64,000 bases of DNA from Rhizobium sp. ACO-34A. Lineage in GTDB: Bacteria > Pseudomonadota > Alphaproteobacteria > Rhizobiales > Rhizobiaceae. Both the position numbers and the translations under genes were made by a program. This document shows, one piece after another, positions 1 through 9,303 of this stretch. A model generated the notes under the pieces. It did no database searches and had not been told where the DNA came from. It was given only the letters and a program-made list of their open reading frames with translations. Location of the stretch: the NCBI GenBank assembly GCA_002600635.1, contig CP021371.1:2669001-2733000 (forward strand), read 5' to 3'. How positions within the stretch are numbered: position 1 is the stretch's first letter; each line of letters opens with the position of its first letter.

Positions 1-503
1 CAGAAGACTGCGTGGGCATGGTCCAGCTTCGCGCCAAGGCGAAGAACATCAGCATCGACGAGCAGTTCGAGCCGAAGCTGCCGAGTGTCTGGGCCGATGA
101 AAAGGCGATCCGGCAGGTCATCCTCAACCTACTGTCCAATGCCATCAAGTTCACGCCGCAGAACGGCGAGATCCGCGTCAAGGTCGGCTGGACGGCTGGC
201 GGCGGTCAATACGTATCGATCCGCGATAACGGCCCGGGCATTCCGGAAGAGGAAATCCCGGTCGTGCTCTCCGCTTTCGGTCAGGGCTCCATCGCCATCA
301 AAAGCGCCGAACAGGGCACCGGCCTCGGCCTCCCCATCGTCCAGGCGATCCTTGCCAAGCACGGCGGCGAGTTCAAGCTGAAGTCAAAGCTGCGCGAAGG
401 CACGGAAGTGATCGCCATCCTGCCGGCGCGGCGGGTGCTGGAAAGCCTGCCCGCCGTCACCGAGGCCCACGCGGTCGAACCGCGCCGGCGCCATTTCGCC
501 TGA
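1..503 (+). CDS. Sensor histidine kinase, C-terminal part (5' end outside window)
   Basis: This is the catalytic and ATP-binding end of a two-component sensor kinase that autophosphorylates on a His lying upstream of the window. The frame is open from base 3. Visible boxes are an N-box (residues LLSNAIKF), a G1 box (DNGPGIP) and a G2 box (GTGLGLPI), so the HATPase_c domain is complete. The QLRAKAKN stretch before the N-box resembles PleC/PdhS-type kinases of Rhizobiales, which control cell-cycle phosphorelays. That subfamily assignment is inference from a short stretch. The protein ends soon after the domain with a short Arg-rich tail, and the next gene converges on it 24 bases away. Confidence 0.85.
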   Translation, partial: EDCVGMVQLRAKAKNISIDEQFEPKLPSVWADEKAIRQVILNLLSNAIKFTPQNGEIRVKVGWTAGGGQYVSIRDNGPGIPEEEIPVVLSAFGQGSIAIKSAEQGTGLGLPIVQAILAKHGGEFKLKSKLREGTEVIAILPARRVLESLPAVTEAHAVEPRRRHFA

Positions 504-527
504 ACGGTTCAGGCGATCCCGCATCGT

Positions 528-938
528 TCAAGCGATAAAAATCCGGAAGATGACGACATAGGCCGCGTAAAGCCCATTTGCCACCAACAGGCAGAAAACG
601 GCGAACGAACCGAGGTCCTTGGCATTGCGGCCAACGGTCGAAATCTCCGGAGAGATCCGGTCGACCAACTCTTCGATCGCCGTATTGAGCGCTTCCACCG
701 AAAACAGAATCGCCATCAGCACGACGAAACCGAGGAACTCGGCAAGACTTGCCCCAATGATGGCAAACAGCACGAGGCCGGCACCAAGCGCCAGCAGTTC
801 ATGCCGGAAGGCCGATTCCTGCATCAGCCGGCGGAAACCCTGCATGGAATACTGGCCGGCCGCGAAAAGATGCGCGACACCCGTCTTCTTCTCGAAAGTC
901 TCGCTGGCCGGCCTGTTGTTCTTGTCGTAATCCGTCAT
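528..938 (-). CDS. dgkA: Diacylglycerol kinase (DgkA family)
   Basis: A 136-residue inner-membrane protein that phosphorylates diacylglycerol to phosphatidate for lipid recycling. The family signature is clear (EALNTAIEELVDRIS, about residues 82-96), followed by NAKDLGSFAVF. There are three hydrophobic segments (about 48-65, 67-84 and 112-133). The ATG at 938 overlaps the cobT stop by 4 bases (ATGA), so the two are probably translationally coupled. The open frame continues upstream through cobT out of frame; that extension is a shadow. Confidence 0.9.
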   Translation of the reverse strand: MTDYDKNNRPASETFEKKTGVAHLFAAGQYSMQGFRRLMQESAFRHELLALGAGLVLFAIIGASLAEFLGFVVLMAILFSVEALNTAIEELVDRISPEISTVGRNAKDLGSFAVFCLLVANGLYAAYVVIFRIFIA

Positions 939-1951
939 TCTTTGTTGGATACCCCTGCCGCCGCGAAGGTCGCCATACCCGAATGGCAAGCCGCAGCCGC
1001 CTTGACGATACCGGCGGCAAGCGCTGCCCCGGTACCTTCCCCAAGCCGCATGCCGAGCGCCAGAAGCGGCGTCTTGCCAAGCTTCTCGATCGACTTCAGG
1101 TGTCCGGGCTCGCCGGAAACATGGCCGATCAGGCAATGGTCGAGCGCGGAAGGATTGGCAGCCTTCAGAAGCGCCGCGGCCGAGGTTGCAACGTAACCAT
1201 CGATCAGAACCGGAATCTTCTGCATACGGGCAGCGAGGATTGCGCCGGCCATGGCGGCGATCTCGCGGCCACCGAGGCGGCGCATGATTTCCAGCGGATC
1301 GTCGAGGTGATCCTTGTGGAATTCGACAGCTGCCTTCACCGCCTCGATCTTGCGGCGAAGCACATCGCCCTCGGAGCCCGTACCGGGGCCGACCCATTCC
1401 TCGGCCGTACCGCCGTAGAGAGCAAGGTGGATGGCGGCCGCGATGGTCGTGTTGCCGATACCCATCTCGCCGATGCACAGGAGGTCGGTGCCGCCGGCAA
1501 TCGCCTCCATGCCGAAGGCCATGGTAGCAGCGCAATCGCGCTCGGAGAGCGCCGGCTCGCAGGTGATGTCGCCGGTCGGGTAATCGAGCGCCAGATCGAA
1601 GATCTTCAACCCGAGGTCATAGGTGGCGCAGATCTGGTTGATCGCCGCACCGCCGGCTGCGAAATTCTCTACCATCTGCTGGGTTACGGAAGACGGATAG
1701 GGCGTGATCCCATGCTTTGTCACACCGTGGTTACCGGCAAAGATCGCAACGAGCGGACGATTGACCGCCGGCGAGCGCCCCGTCCAGGCAGCAAGCCACA
1801 TGGCGATTTCTTCGAGGCGACCGAGAGCGCCGGGCGGCTTGGTCAGCTGACGGTCATGGTCACGCGCGGCAACCAGCGCCGCCGTATCGGGGCCGGGCAG
1901 TTCGCGCAGCAGAACGCGGAAATCATCGAAAGGCAGGCCGGTCACGGTCAT
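935..1951 (-). CDS. cobT: Nicotinate-nucleotide--dimethylbenzimidazole phosphoribosyltransferase
   Basis: A 338-residue enzyme, called CobU in Pseudomonas denitrificans nomenclature. It transfers phosphoribose from nicotinate mononucleotide to dimethylbenzimidazole, making alpha-ribazole phosphate for the lower ligand of cobalamin. Length is normal for the family. Recognisable blocks are KPPGALGRLEE near the N terminus, the GNHGVTKHG stretch, GEMGIGNTT mid-protein, and a Gly/Ala-rich end (MRLGEGTGAALA). It is divergent from cobS across a 103-bp promoter gap, so two late steps of nucleotide-loop assembly sit together. No cobalamin riboswitch fits in that gap. Confidence 0.93.
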   Translation of the reverse strand: MTVTGLPFDDFRVLLRELPGPDTAALVAARDHDRQLTKPPGALGRLEEIAMWLAAWTGRSPAVNRPLVAIFAGNHGVTKHGITPYPSSVTQQMVENFAAGGAAINQICATYDLGLKIFDLALDYPTGDITCEPALSERDCAATMAFGMEAIAGGTDLLCIGEMGIGNTTIAAAIHLALYGGTAEEWVGPGTGSEGDVLRRKIEAVKAAVEFHKDHLDDPLEIMRRLGGREIAAMAGAILAARMQKIPVLIDGYVATSAAALLKAANPSALDHCLIGHVSGEPGHLKSIEKLGKTPLLALGMRLGEGTGAALAAGIVKAAAACHSGMATFAAAGVSNKE

Positions 1952-2054
1952 CGGCAGGAGTCCTTGTGGTCTTCTCGGAAATCGGTTTTGCCTCTAATAC
2001 TGACCCCGTCGACCCGCAACAACCGAAAAAGCGCTGTTTGCCGTCGTCTTTGAC

Positions 2055-2855
2055 ATGGAGCAAGCAGAGCCGATGATCCTGAGCGACTACCTGACCGACA
2101 CAGCGCGGTCGATCGCCTTCCTAAGCAGGCTTCCGGTTCCCTCCCGATTCTTCGAAGGCCATGATGGAGCCCTGTCCCGCACGGTGTGCGCCTTTCCGCT
2201 CGCAGGGGTGCTGATCGCCCTGCCCCCGGCGCTGACGCTTGCCGCAGCGCTTGCCCTGCATGCCACGCCACTGCTTGCCGCTTTCCTCTCCATAGCAGTC
2301 CTTCTCGTCGTCACCGGCGCGTTGCACGAGGACGGCCTCTCGGACGCAGCCGACGGCCTCGGCGGCGGACGGGACCGGGAACACGCGCTGGCCATCATGA
2401 AGGACAGCCGTATCGGCTCCTATGGCGCCGTCACCATCGTCGTGGCCATCGGCATGCGCGCTGCCGCCCTCGCTCAGATAGCCAGCGCCGTGACACCCGT
2501 TGCCGCAGCGGCCTGCCTCCTCGGGGCAGCCGCTGCCAGTCGGGCACTGATGGTCTGGCACTGGTCGGCGCTGCCGCCGGCCCGCGCCGGAGGCGTCGCG
2601 GCATCCGCCGGAAAGCCGGAACCGGCAGCGCGGCAGGTCGCGCTGATGTCCGGGCTGCTCATATCGCTCGCACTCCTCCTGCCCGCATCCTCGCTGTTTG
2701 CTACGATAATCGCGCTGCTGGCCGGTATCCTGTTGACTGCCGGTTTCACTGCTCACGTACGCCGAAAGCTCGGAGGACACACCGGCGACACCATCGGCGC
2801 CAGCCAGCAGATCGCAGAAATCGCCATCCTCGTCGCCCTTGCCATGGCCGCCTAG
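2055..2855 (+). CDS. cobS: Adenosylcobinamide-GDP ribazoletransferase (cobalamin synthase)
   Basis: An integral-membrane enzyme (CobV in P. denitrificans naming) joining adenosylcobinamide-GDP to alpha-ribazole, the last step of coenzyme B12 assembly. The acidic metal-binding motif HEDGLSDAADGLGGG lies near residues 90-104, followed by MKDSRIGSYG and several membrane spans. GGHTGDTIGA near the C terminus is also typical. The start could be the ATG at 2055 or the one at 2073 (266 or 260 residues). It faces away from cobT, which supplies its ribazole substrate. Confidence 0.93.
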   Translation: MEQAEPMILSDYLTDTARSIAFLSRLPVPSRFFEGHDGALSRTVCAFPLAGVLIALPPALTLAAALALHATPLLAAFLSIAVLLVVTGALHEDGLSDAADGLGGGRDREHALAIMKDSRIGSYGAVTIVVAIGMRAAALAQIASAVTPVAAAACLLGAAAASRALMVWHWSALPPARAGGVAASAGKPEPAARQVALMSGLLISLALLLPASSLFATIIALLAGILLTAGFTAHVRRKLGGHTGDTIGASQQIAEIAILVALAMAA

Positions 2856-2883
2856 AGAACCGATATAAAAACGGGAACAAGGT

Positions 2884-3111
2884 ATGCTCATGGAATCACC
2901 CTGCATTCTCGTCTGCTCGATCGACATGAAAACCGGCTACTGCTTCGGGTGCGGTCGCACGCGCGACGAAATCGCGGGATGGATCGGCTATACCGATCAG
3001 GAACGGCGCTCCATCATGGAGGGCTTGCCCGCCCGGCTCGAAACCGTCGAACGCAAGCCCCGGCGCGAAACCCGCCGCGCGCGGATGGCGCGTGAACGCG
3101 AGAACGGTTGA
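2884..3111 (+). CDS. DUF1289 family small cysteine-rich protein
   Basis: A 75-residue protein with the DUF1289 pattern: SPC near the N terminus, CSID, then YCFGCGRT and EIAGW. The four Cys (positions 7, 11, 20 and 23) probably bind a metal. The C-terminal third is very basic (Arg-rich). The function of the family is not known to me. The stop codon overlaps the start of the next gene by one base (TGATG), so both are probably translated together. Confidence 0.85.
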   Translation: MLMESPCILVCSIDMKTGYCFGCGRTRDEIAGWIGYTDQERRSIMEGLPARLETVERKPRRETRRARMARERENG

Positions 3112-3809
3112 TGCGCCTCGTCATCGTCCTTGCCATCCTCGGCTTCGGTCTTGTCGTACTCCTGCTGAACCGGGACAGCGGTCAAAGCTTCGGCATGTCC
3201 AATGGCGACTTCGCCAGCTTCATAAGCCTGCTACCCTTCGCGGTCATGCTGTCCGCCGGCATTCTCGCCAGCCGGCGCTCTCTCGGGGAAAGCGCCCGGC
3301 AGCTGGCGCTCTGGGTGCTCATCATCCTCGCGCTTGTCACCGGCTACCTCTATCGCGACGACCTCAGTGCGGTGGGATCGCGGCTGACTGCGGGTCTGAT
3401 CCCCGGTCGGGCGGTGATCGCCACCGGCATCGACGGCCAGCCGGAAGTGGTTCTCCACAAGACACGCAGCGGCCATTTCGAAACGACCGTCGACATCGAT
3501 TCCGTGCCCGTTGACGTGATGATCGATACGGGAGCCAGCACCGTCGCCCTGCGTTACGAAGACGCCCAGCGCATCGGCATCGACATGTCGAGCCTTGTAT
3601 TCAATCGCGCGATCATGACGGCCAATGGCCGCGCGCTGGCTGCCCAGGTTCGTCTTCGTCAGGTCGCTCTGGGACCCATCGTCCGAAGGGATGTCGAAGC
3701 TTCCGTCATGGAGAAAGGCCAGCTCGACCAGAGCCTTCTCGGCATGAGCTTCCTCTCGACACTCGCGTCCCTGCAGATACGAACCGACGAATTGCGGCTG
3801 CGCGACTGA
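3111..3809 (+). CDS. Membrane-anchored retropepsin-like aspartic protease (TIGR02281 family)
   Basis: A 232-residue protein with three N-terminal hydrophobic segments (about residues 2-18, 34-50 and 65-80), then a soluble clan-AA aspartic protease domain. The catalytic motif is IDTGAST, preceded by HFETTVDIDSVPVDVM. The single-lobe size implies an active dimer, as in retropepsins. This family is common in Rhizobiales next to DUF1289 genes; its substrate is unknown. The ATG at 3111 is preferred because it overlaps the previous stop; an upstream TTG adds only one residue. Confidence 0.85.
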   Translation: MRLVIVLAILGFGLVVLLLNRDSGQSFGMSNGDFASFISLLPFAVMLSAGILASRRSLGESARQLALWVLIILALVTGYLYRDDLSAVGSRLTAGLIPGRAVIATGIDGQPEVVLHKTRSGHFETTVDIDSVPVDVMIDTGASTVALRYEDAQRIGIDMSSLVFNRAIMTANGRALAAQVRLRQVALGPIVRRDVEASVMEKGQLDQSLLGMSFLSTLASLQIRTDELRLRD

Positions 3810-3827
3810 ACGCGTGCAGCGACGGTT

Positions 3828-5168
3828 TCAGTTCGTCGCCGTCGACTCGAGCAGCATGCTGTCGGAATAGACCCGGTTTCGCCCGTAACGCTTGGCGAAA
3901 TAGAGGAACTGGTCGGCGGCATTCAGATAGTTGGAGAAGTTCTCCAGTCCCCCGACTTCCGCGATGCCTATGGATGCGGTGACGGAAATGTCGTTGTCAT
4001 CCAGCGCCACCTTGAGATCCGCAATGTTCTGGCGGATCATTTCGCAGAATTCGCTGGCTGCTACGGAATCGAGGCCAGTCAGCAACAGGCCGAACTCCTC
4101 ACCGCCCAATCGCGCCAGAAGATAATCCGTATCCTCGGTCAGGACCTGCAGCTTGGTTGCCACAGCCTTGAGAACACGGTCGCCGATTTCGTGACCATAA
4201 GTATCGTTGAGCTTCTTGAAGTGGTCTATGTCGAGCATCGCCATGCTGCAGGGCAGCCCCTGCTCGAGGCAGCTCGCAACCTTGGCCGGTCCCTCATCGA
4301 AGAAATGCCGTCGGTTTCTGAGGCCCGTCAGGTAGTCGCTGAACGCAGCAAGGCGCAACTGCCGAAGCTGCGTCAGGGTCTCGACATTATGGCCGATGCG
4401 GCATTGCAGCTCTTCGACCACGAAGGGACGGTAGACGAAATCATTCGCACCGGCCTTGAGGAAGCTTGCGGACAACAGGCGGTCGGCGGATGACGAAATG
4501 CCGATGATTCTGAGGCGGTCGGAACCATGGGCGCGGCGAATGCGCCGGGTCAGCTCATAGCCGTCCATATCGGGCATGTTGTAGTCGGTGATGACGAGTT
4601 CGATGCCCGGATGGGCCTCCAGCATGCTCATGGCCTCGCTGCCGGTCGCGGCCTCGAAGACCTGGAACTGCTGCAGGCGCAGAAGCTCGGTCAGCATCTG
4701 ACGCGCCGAAGCCAGATCATCAACGACCAGCACGCGCACATGCCGGTTCGCCAGGATCCTGTCGACGGCGGTGATCACCATGTCGACAGCACGCTCGTTG
4801 TTCTTGATGACGTAATCGGCAACGCCGCGTTCAACCAGCCTCTCTCGCATTTCGCGGTTGAAGTCCGCCGTAAACACGATCGCAGGAACTCCCAGTGCCA
4901 CAACTTCGTCAAGCACCTGCCCGTCGGGCGAATCCGGCAAGGTCAGATCGACAACGGCGACGTCAAAATGGGTACCGTCGCGAGAAACCTCCTGAAACGC
5001 CCGGGTCGTCGCGCAATGGGTGACATTGTAGCCATGTTCCTTCTCGAAGCGGTGACATAGCAACGACGCAAAAGTCCGTGAATCCTCGATGACCAGCACA
5101 TGCGCCTTCTTCCGATACGGGGATTGATCGACCGGACCCGGGAGGTTGGTGTTGGCAGGCAGAGACAT
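3828..5168 (-). CDS. PleD-like response regulator: REC-REC-GGDEF diguanylate cyclase
   Basis: About 446 residues with two receiver domains (phospho-acceptor Asp in AVVDLTLP and VITDYNMP) and a C-terminal GGDEF domain whose active loop is GGEEF. It should make cyclic-di-GMP when phosphorylated. The product-inhibition I-site RxxD, expected five residues before GGEEF, is replaced (DTDY then LLARL), so classical feedback inhibition is probably absent. ATG 5168 is chosen; a GTG at 5177 adds three residues. It faces the same way as the two-receiver protein upstream, which shares the same YNMPD receiver architecture, so they probably belong to one signalling branch. Confidence 0.88.
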   Translation of the reverse strand: MSLPANTNLPGPVDQSPYRKKAHVLVIEDSRTFASLLCHRFEKEHGYNVTHCATTRAFQEVSRDGTHFDVAVVDLTLPDSPDGQVLDEVVALGVPAIVFTADFNREMRERLVERGVADYVIKNNERAVDMVITAVDRILANRHVRVLVVDDLASARQMLTELLRLQQFQVFEAATGSEAMSMLEAHPGIELVITDYNMPDMDGYELTRRIRRAHGSDRLRIIGISSSADRLLSASFLKAGANDFVYRPFVVEELQCRIGHNVETLTQLRQLRLAAFSDYLTGLRNRRHFFDEGPAKVASCLEQGLPCSMAMLDIDHFKKLNDTYGHEIGDRVLKAVATKLQVLTEDTDYLLARLGGEEFGLLLTGLDSVAASEFCEMIRQNIADLKVALDDNDISVTASIGIAEVGGLENFSNYLNAADQFLYFAKRYGRNRVYSDSMLLESTATN

Positions 5169-5272
5169 TGTAGGCACTTTCGAAGGAGCAAAACAATTCT
5201 GAATGGCATGAGCTGCGTTTCGTCCCGGTCGCTCAAATATTCATCCGACCCGGACAACGATCGCAACCGTGA

Positions 5273-6094
5273 CTATTTTCGCTTCTGAGCAGCCCGTATC
5301 TGGACGAGTGTATCGAGATTCTGATTAACGCGGCAGTAGAATTCCTCGTCAATGAAGGGTCTCAACATAAAATCATTGCCTCCGACCTTGAGGAAACGGG
5401 CCGAAAGCAACCGGTTGTTCGATGAGGAAACACCGATGATGCGCAGTTCGTGAGAACCACGGGCAGCACGGATGCGCCGGGTCAGTTCGAAACCATCGAT
5501 ATCGGGCATGTTGTAGTCGGTGACGACGAGGCCGATATCCGGATTGGACTTGAGGATTTCCAGCGCCTTGGCGCCGCTGTCGGCAACGCTGACCCGGAAA
5601 TTGTATCGCTTCAGGCGGCTCGAAAGCAGAGCGCGCGCGGTGGCGCTGTCGTCCACGATCAGCACGTGATGCTGGTGATTGGTGAGGAAGCGATAGACCG
5701 ACTCGGCCAGCATCTCCACGGCGAAGATATTGTCCTTCAGGATGTAGTCGACGATGTCCTTGGCGAGCAGCTTTTCGCGCATTTCACCCTGAAAGGTGCC
5801 GGTAAAGACAACGGTCGGGATGTTGAGGTCGATCAGATATTCAAGTGCCTCGCCATTTTCCGCCCCCGGCAGATTGATGTTCGAAATGGCAAGCGTAACG
5901 GGATCCCCGGACAGCTCGTTAGCCGCCTGCAGATCCTCGAAGGTGCGGCATATTTCGGCGTCGATACCGAACAGCTCCTTCAGGCGCGTTCCGATCATGG
6001 AAGTGAACACGTTCGAATCTTCCGCAACGATGATCCGAGCATCAGGAAATGTTTCTCCGGAATATTGCATTCCGGAAATACCGAGAAGAGCCAT
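5273..6094 (-). CDS. Stand-alone double-receiver response regulator, first receiver degenerate
   Basis: A 273-residue protein made only of two CheY-like receiver domains with no output domain. The second has the normal DD pair (IVDDSATAR) and phospho-acceptor (VVTDYNMPDIDG). In the first, the acceptor position that is Asp in the neighbouring cyclase (AVVDLTLP) is Asn (AISNINLP), so it is probably a pseudo-receiver. It reads like the cyclase without its GGDEF domain and may have arisen by duplication. A role as a phosphate sink or adaptor for the downstream PleD-like cyclase is inference. Confidence 0.85.
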   Translation of the reverse strand: MALLGISGMQYSGETFPDARIIVAEDSNVFTSMIGTRLKELFGIDAEICRTFEDLQAANELSGDPVTLAISNINLPGAENGEALEYLIDLNIPTVVFTGTFQGEMREKLLAKDIVDYILKDNIFAVEMLAESVYRFLTNHQHHVLIVDDSATARALLSSRLKRYNFRVSVADSGAKALEILKSNPDIGLVVTDYNMPDIDGFELTRRIRAARGSHELRIIGVSSSNNRLLSARFLKVGGNDFMLRPFIDEEFYCRVNQNLDTLVQIRAAQKRK

Positions 6095-6200
6095 GCGCCT
6101 TTGACCTTGAGAAACTGTTTTTGACTTGCACTTGGACGACTTGCAGAACGTTCATGTTCTGGGCAGCGCCATAAAAACATGCAGAGATTAATCCCCAATA

Positions 6201-6229
6201 AAAAAGGGACAGTGACTGCTGCCCCTTTT
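6201..6229 (-). terminator. Possible second terminator in tandem
   Basis: An imperfect stem (AAAAGGG against CCCCTTTT, with CAG/CTG inside) followed on the minus strand by a T-run. It lies downstream of the stronger hairpin at 6285 and may be a back-up for the same transcript. The pairing is weak in the middle. Confidence 0.4.
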
Positions 6230-6284
6230 CCTGCCTCTTGTCAGTTCCAGGGCATTTTATCTGCGCCCCGACCTGAAGCAGATA

Positions 6285-6311
6285 AAAAAACGCCCGTCGA
6301 AGCGGGCGTTC
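6285..6311 (-). terminator. Rho-independent terminator after the small exported protein gene
   Basis: The hairpin AACGCCCG-TCGA-AGCGGGCGTT is followed on the minus strand by a run of seven T. It lies about 30 bases after the stop of the leftward gene at 6340. Confidence 0.85.
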
Positions 6312-6339
6312 TGCATATGCGGGAATGGGACGCTATACC

Positions 6340-6603
6340 TCAGCGGATGGTCGCCGCTCCGTCCTTGATCTCGACGGTTTCACCGCCCTCCAGGCCGACG
6401 CGATCACCGTTCGGCAACGTCACGAAACAACCGGAGGGGCAAATCTGTTCCGAAGATCCGGCATCGATCGAGACTTCCATACGATTGCCATTTTCCACGA
6501 CCACAAGAACAACAGCGCCGGAGCCGGCATTGGTAACCGTCGCCGCGATGGCACCGCTGCTCAGACCGAGCACAAGAAATGTCGCCGCCATGATCTTTTT
6601 CAT
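6340..6603 (-). CDS. Small secreted protein of unknown function
   Basis: 87 residues. It starts MKKIMAATFLVLGLSSGAIA, a clear Sec signal peptide with cleavage after AIA or nearby. The mature part is about 65 residues with two Cys (CPSGC) that could form a disulfide, and several short beta-type stretches. I do not recognise the family. It has its own strong terminator and stands alone. The ATG at 6603 is chosen because the signal peptide begins there. Confidence 0.75.
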   Translation of the reverse strand: MKKIMAATFLVLGLSSGAIAATVTNAGSGAVVLVVVENGNRMEVSIDAGSSEQICPSGCFVTLPNGDRVGLEGGETVEIKDGAATIR

Positions 6604-6726
6604 GCCAATACGGTGCGACTGCACCGTCCTCTCGTTGCGCTCCGCCGCACCCGGGATACTCTCGGGTTGTGCGAGCCATGCCCCTCTTCTATCGTTTCAC
6701 CGCTGAATAGAGCCTGAACGCACCGT

Positions 6727-9207
6727 TCATGGCAAGATCTTGTCGTCATCCTCCTGGTCGGGAGGGTTGCGAGGTTCGGTCTTGTTCCGTCCCCGGCCCT
6801 GCACCGCCTTGGCTTCGTCCCGGTCGATATGCAGCCGCACATCCTGATGCGGATAGGGAATCTGGATACCTTCGACCTTGAAGCGTTCGAAGATCGTGAT
6901 GCGCAGGTCGTTCTTGACCGGCAGGCCTCCGAGAACATCGGCAACGAAGCCCCGAAGTTCGAAATCGAGCGACGACGCGCCGAAACCGTTGAACATCACC
7001 ACCGGCTCGGGATTGCGCAGCACGCCCGGATGAGCCGTGGCGATTTCCAGCAGCAGTTCCATCACCCGCCGGGGATCGTTGTCATAGCTCACCCCCACCG
7101 GGATCTCGATGCGGCCGAGCTTGTTGCGGTGTGTCCAGTTACCGACCGGAGAATTGATGAGTTCGGAATTCGGAACGATGATCGACTGCCGTTGGAAGGT
7201 CTCGATCTCCGTGGCGCGCACCGAAATGCGGCGAACGAAGCCCTCCGTGGTGCCCGTCGCCACCCAGTCGCCAACCTTGAATGGCCGCTCGACCAGCAGG
7301 ATGAGGCCCGAGACGAAGTTCGAGACGATGTTCTGCAGACCGAAACCGATACCGAGGGAAAGGGCACCGGCGACGAGCGCGAGACTGGAGAGATCGATCC
7401 CGGCCGCTGAAATGCCGATCAGGCCGGCAATCCCGGTTCCAAGGTAGCCGATACCGGTCTTGACCGAATTTCGCACGCCCGCATCGACCTGCGAACGCGC
7501 CATGATGCTGCCATCAAGCCATTTCTGGAGCCAGCGCGTGACGACGAGACCGATACTGAAAAGCAGAATGCCTCCAAGGATGCCAACCAGCGAAATGCGG
7601 ATGGTGCCGACATGAATCTCGGTGAAGATGTTGTAGAACAAGAGCTGAAGGTCCTTGGGCTGAAAGCCCCAGGAGATCAGGATCAGCGGAATGCCGATGG
7701 TCAGCGCAAAGGCATAGATCAGCAGGCCGGCGACCATGCCCGCCTGATCGAGTGCAATAGCCGAAAGCGAGAAGCGCTTTTCGAGATATTTGCCGACCAG
7801 CGTTTCGCCGAAGCGATTGGGCGCGGAAATCGCCTTGCCGGAGAGAATGCCGATATACATCGTGGCGATGACGGCGCCCGTCAGGATGATCTGGGTGGCC
7901 AGGAAGCGCGCCAGGCCGACATAGCCGATGATGCTGGCAAAGACGAGGCCGAAACCGATCAGCCTCAGCAGCACGGCGAAAGCCTTCGGCCAAGGCTTGC
8001 CGCGCTCGGCAGGATCCCCGCTCGCACTCAGGACGGGCCGCAGGAAGGAAACGATGAAGATGATGATGCCGACGATCACCGATGACACGAGGCTCTTCAT
8101 GACGGTGAGGACGACGGGAGAGCTCAGCGCCTCGCTGATCGCGCCGAGCACGTAGTCGAAGCCATTGACCACGGCCATCGCCACCACCGCGATATTGATA
8201 TCGCGTGCACCCTTGTTCGAAAGCCGGACGAGACGCCAGCTCGGGGCCTTCGGCGCGAGAACCGCGCGCGCCAGCATCGAAACGAAGAACACGAGGCCGG
8301 CCAGTCCGAACAAGGCTGCGGCAATCGGCGAGATGTCGGACCTCAGTACGCTGAATGTATCGAGGAAGAAGAAGCTCGCCCCGAGAAAGGCTCCAAGCGC
8401 CATCGCCGGCAGGATGGTGGACCAGAAGGCGACGGAGAACCGGCTCATATAGGCCGGATCCTTGTTGTCGGGATCGCGTTTGATCAGCGAGCCGAACAGC
8501 CGGTACTCCACATAGAGCATCACCAGCGCCAGAGACAGCGACAGCATCACGGCCATGCCGAACGGCACGCGCTTGAACTTCCAAATGAAGGAAGACCAGC
8601 TCGATATGGTCCGCCCGAAACGGCTGATTTCATTGGAGAACGAGCTCAACGCATCGTCAAAGACCTCGCCGGAAATCTCCGTATGCTCGAAGAGCTGATC
8701 GGCGAACAGCCGACGGCGGATATCGGTCACGGCATTGGAAAGGTTGGTGCCGCGGATGGACAGGTCTTCCGCCTGCCCCGTCAGCGTGTTGATCTGCAGG
8801 CGCTCGGCATTCAGCTTGTTACGCTCTTCGGTGATCTCCGACGCTTCGGCGGGCTGGCCCTCCTTGGGCGCATCACCAAGCTGCGTCAGCCGCGTCGTCA
8901 CGTCGTTCAGGCGCGGCCGAAGCTGGACGGAAATCTGCAGGAGGTCGTGGGACAGATTGTCCACCTGCGCCTTGATGTCGACCAGAGCCGAATCGTCGGT
9001 CTTCTTTGCCTCGACCTGCGCCTCCAGATTATCGAGTCGCGCCTGCGTCTCCTCAATCTTCGTCGCGGCATTTCCCATGACGTCGTCACGCTGCAACAGG
9101 TTGTCCTGCGCCAGAACCTGCCCGCCGGAGCCCGGCAGGAAAGCCGGAGAGAGAGCAAGCAAGGCGACGATGGCAAGCGGAGAGAGGCGGCGGCTAATAC
9201 GGAACAA
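6727..9207 (-). CDS. Large mechanosensitive channel, DUF3772 + MscS
   Basis: About 826 residues. After a signal peptide (LSPLAIVALLALSPAF) comes a periplasmic coiled-coil region (DUF3772 type, roughly 35-220), then many membrane spans, then the MscS pore and beta domain (GLQNIVSNFVSGLILL and ERPFKVGDWV near residues 630-665). It protects the cell from hypo-osmotic shock by releasing solutes. I prefer the TTG at 9207, which has AGGA 8 bases upstream and directly precedes the signal peptide; the frame stays open to a TTG at 9267. The C-terminal tail is charged and low-complexity. Confidence 0.88.
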   Translation of the reverse strand: MFRISRRLSPLAIVALLALSPAFLPGSGGQVLAQDNLLQRDDVMGNAATKIEETQARLDNLEAQVEAKKTDDSALVDIKAQVDNLSHDLLQISVQLRPRLNDVTTRLTQLGDAPKEGQPAEASEITEERNKLNAERLQINTLTGQAEDLSIRGTNLSNAVTDIRRRLFADQLFEHTEISGEVFDDALSSFSNEISRFGRTISSWSSFIWKFKRVPFGMAVMLSLSLALVMLYVEYRLFGSLIKRDPDNKDPAYMSRFSVAFWSTILPAMALGAFLGASFFFLDTFSVLRSDISPIAAALFGLAGLVFFVSMLARAVLAPKAPSWRLVRLSNKGARDINIAVVAMAVVNGFDYVLGAISEALSSPVVLTVMKSLVSSVIVGIIIFIVSFLRPVLSASGDPAERGKPWPKAFAVLLRLIGFGLVFASIIGYVGLARFLATQIILTGAVIATMYIGILSGKAISAPNRFGETLVGKYLEKRFSLSAIALDQAGMVAGLLIYAFALTIGIPLILISWGFQPKDLQLLFYNIFTEIHVGTIRISLVGILGGILLFSIGLVVTRWLQKWLDGSIMARSQVDAGVRNSVKTGIGYLGTGIAGLIGISAAGIDLSSLALVAGALSLGIGFGLQNIVSNFVSGLILLVERPFKVGDWVATGTTEGFVRRISVRATEIETFQRQSIIVPNSELINSPVGNWTHRNKLGRIEIPVGVSYDNDPRRVMELLLEIATAHPGVLRNPEPVVMFNGFGASSLDFELRGFVADVLGGLPVKNDLRITIFERFKVEGIQIPYPHQDVRLHIDRDEAKAVQGRGRNKTEPRNPPDQEDDDKILP

Positions 9208-9303
9208 GGTCGATTTCCTGGGTGGTCCTGTGCGATTTGCGCGGACAATAGTTTCAGTTTCGGTCAAAAGAAAGAACGGTTAACCGCCGCCGAAAACGAA
9301 ATA

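Noticed and set aside
983..2053. A 356-codon plus-strand open frame opposite cobT
   Set aside because: It is an antisense shadow of a well-conserved gene in high-GC DNA, without a recognisable domain.
1952..2054. Cobalamin riboswitch between cobT and cobS
   Set aside because: The gap is only 103 bases and I see no B12-box; a riboswitch of this class needs about 200 bases.
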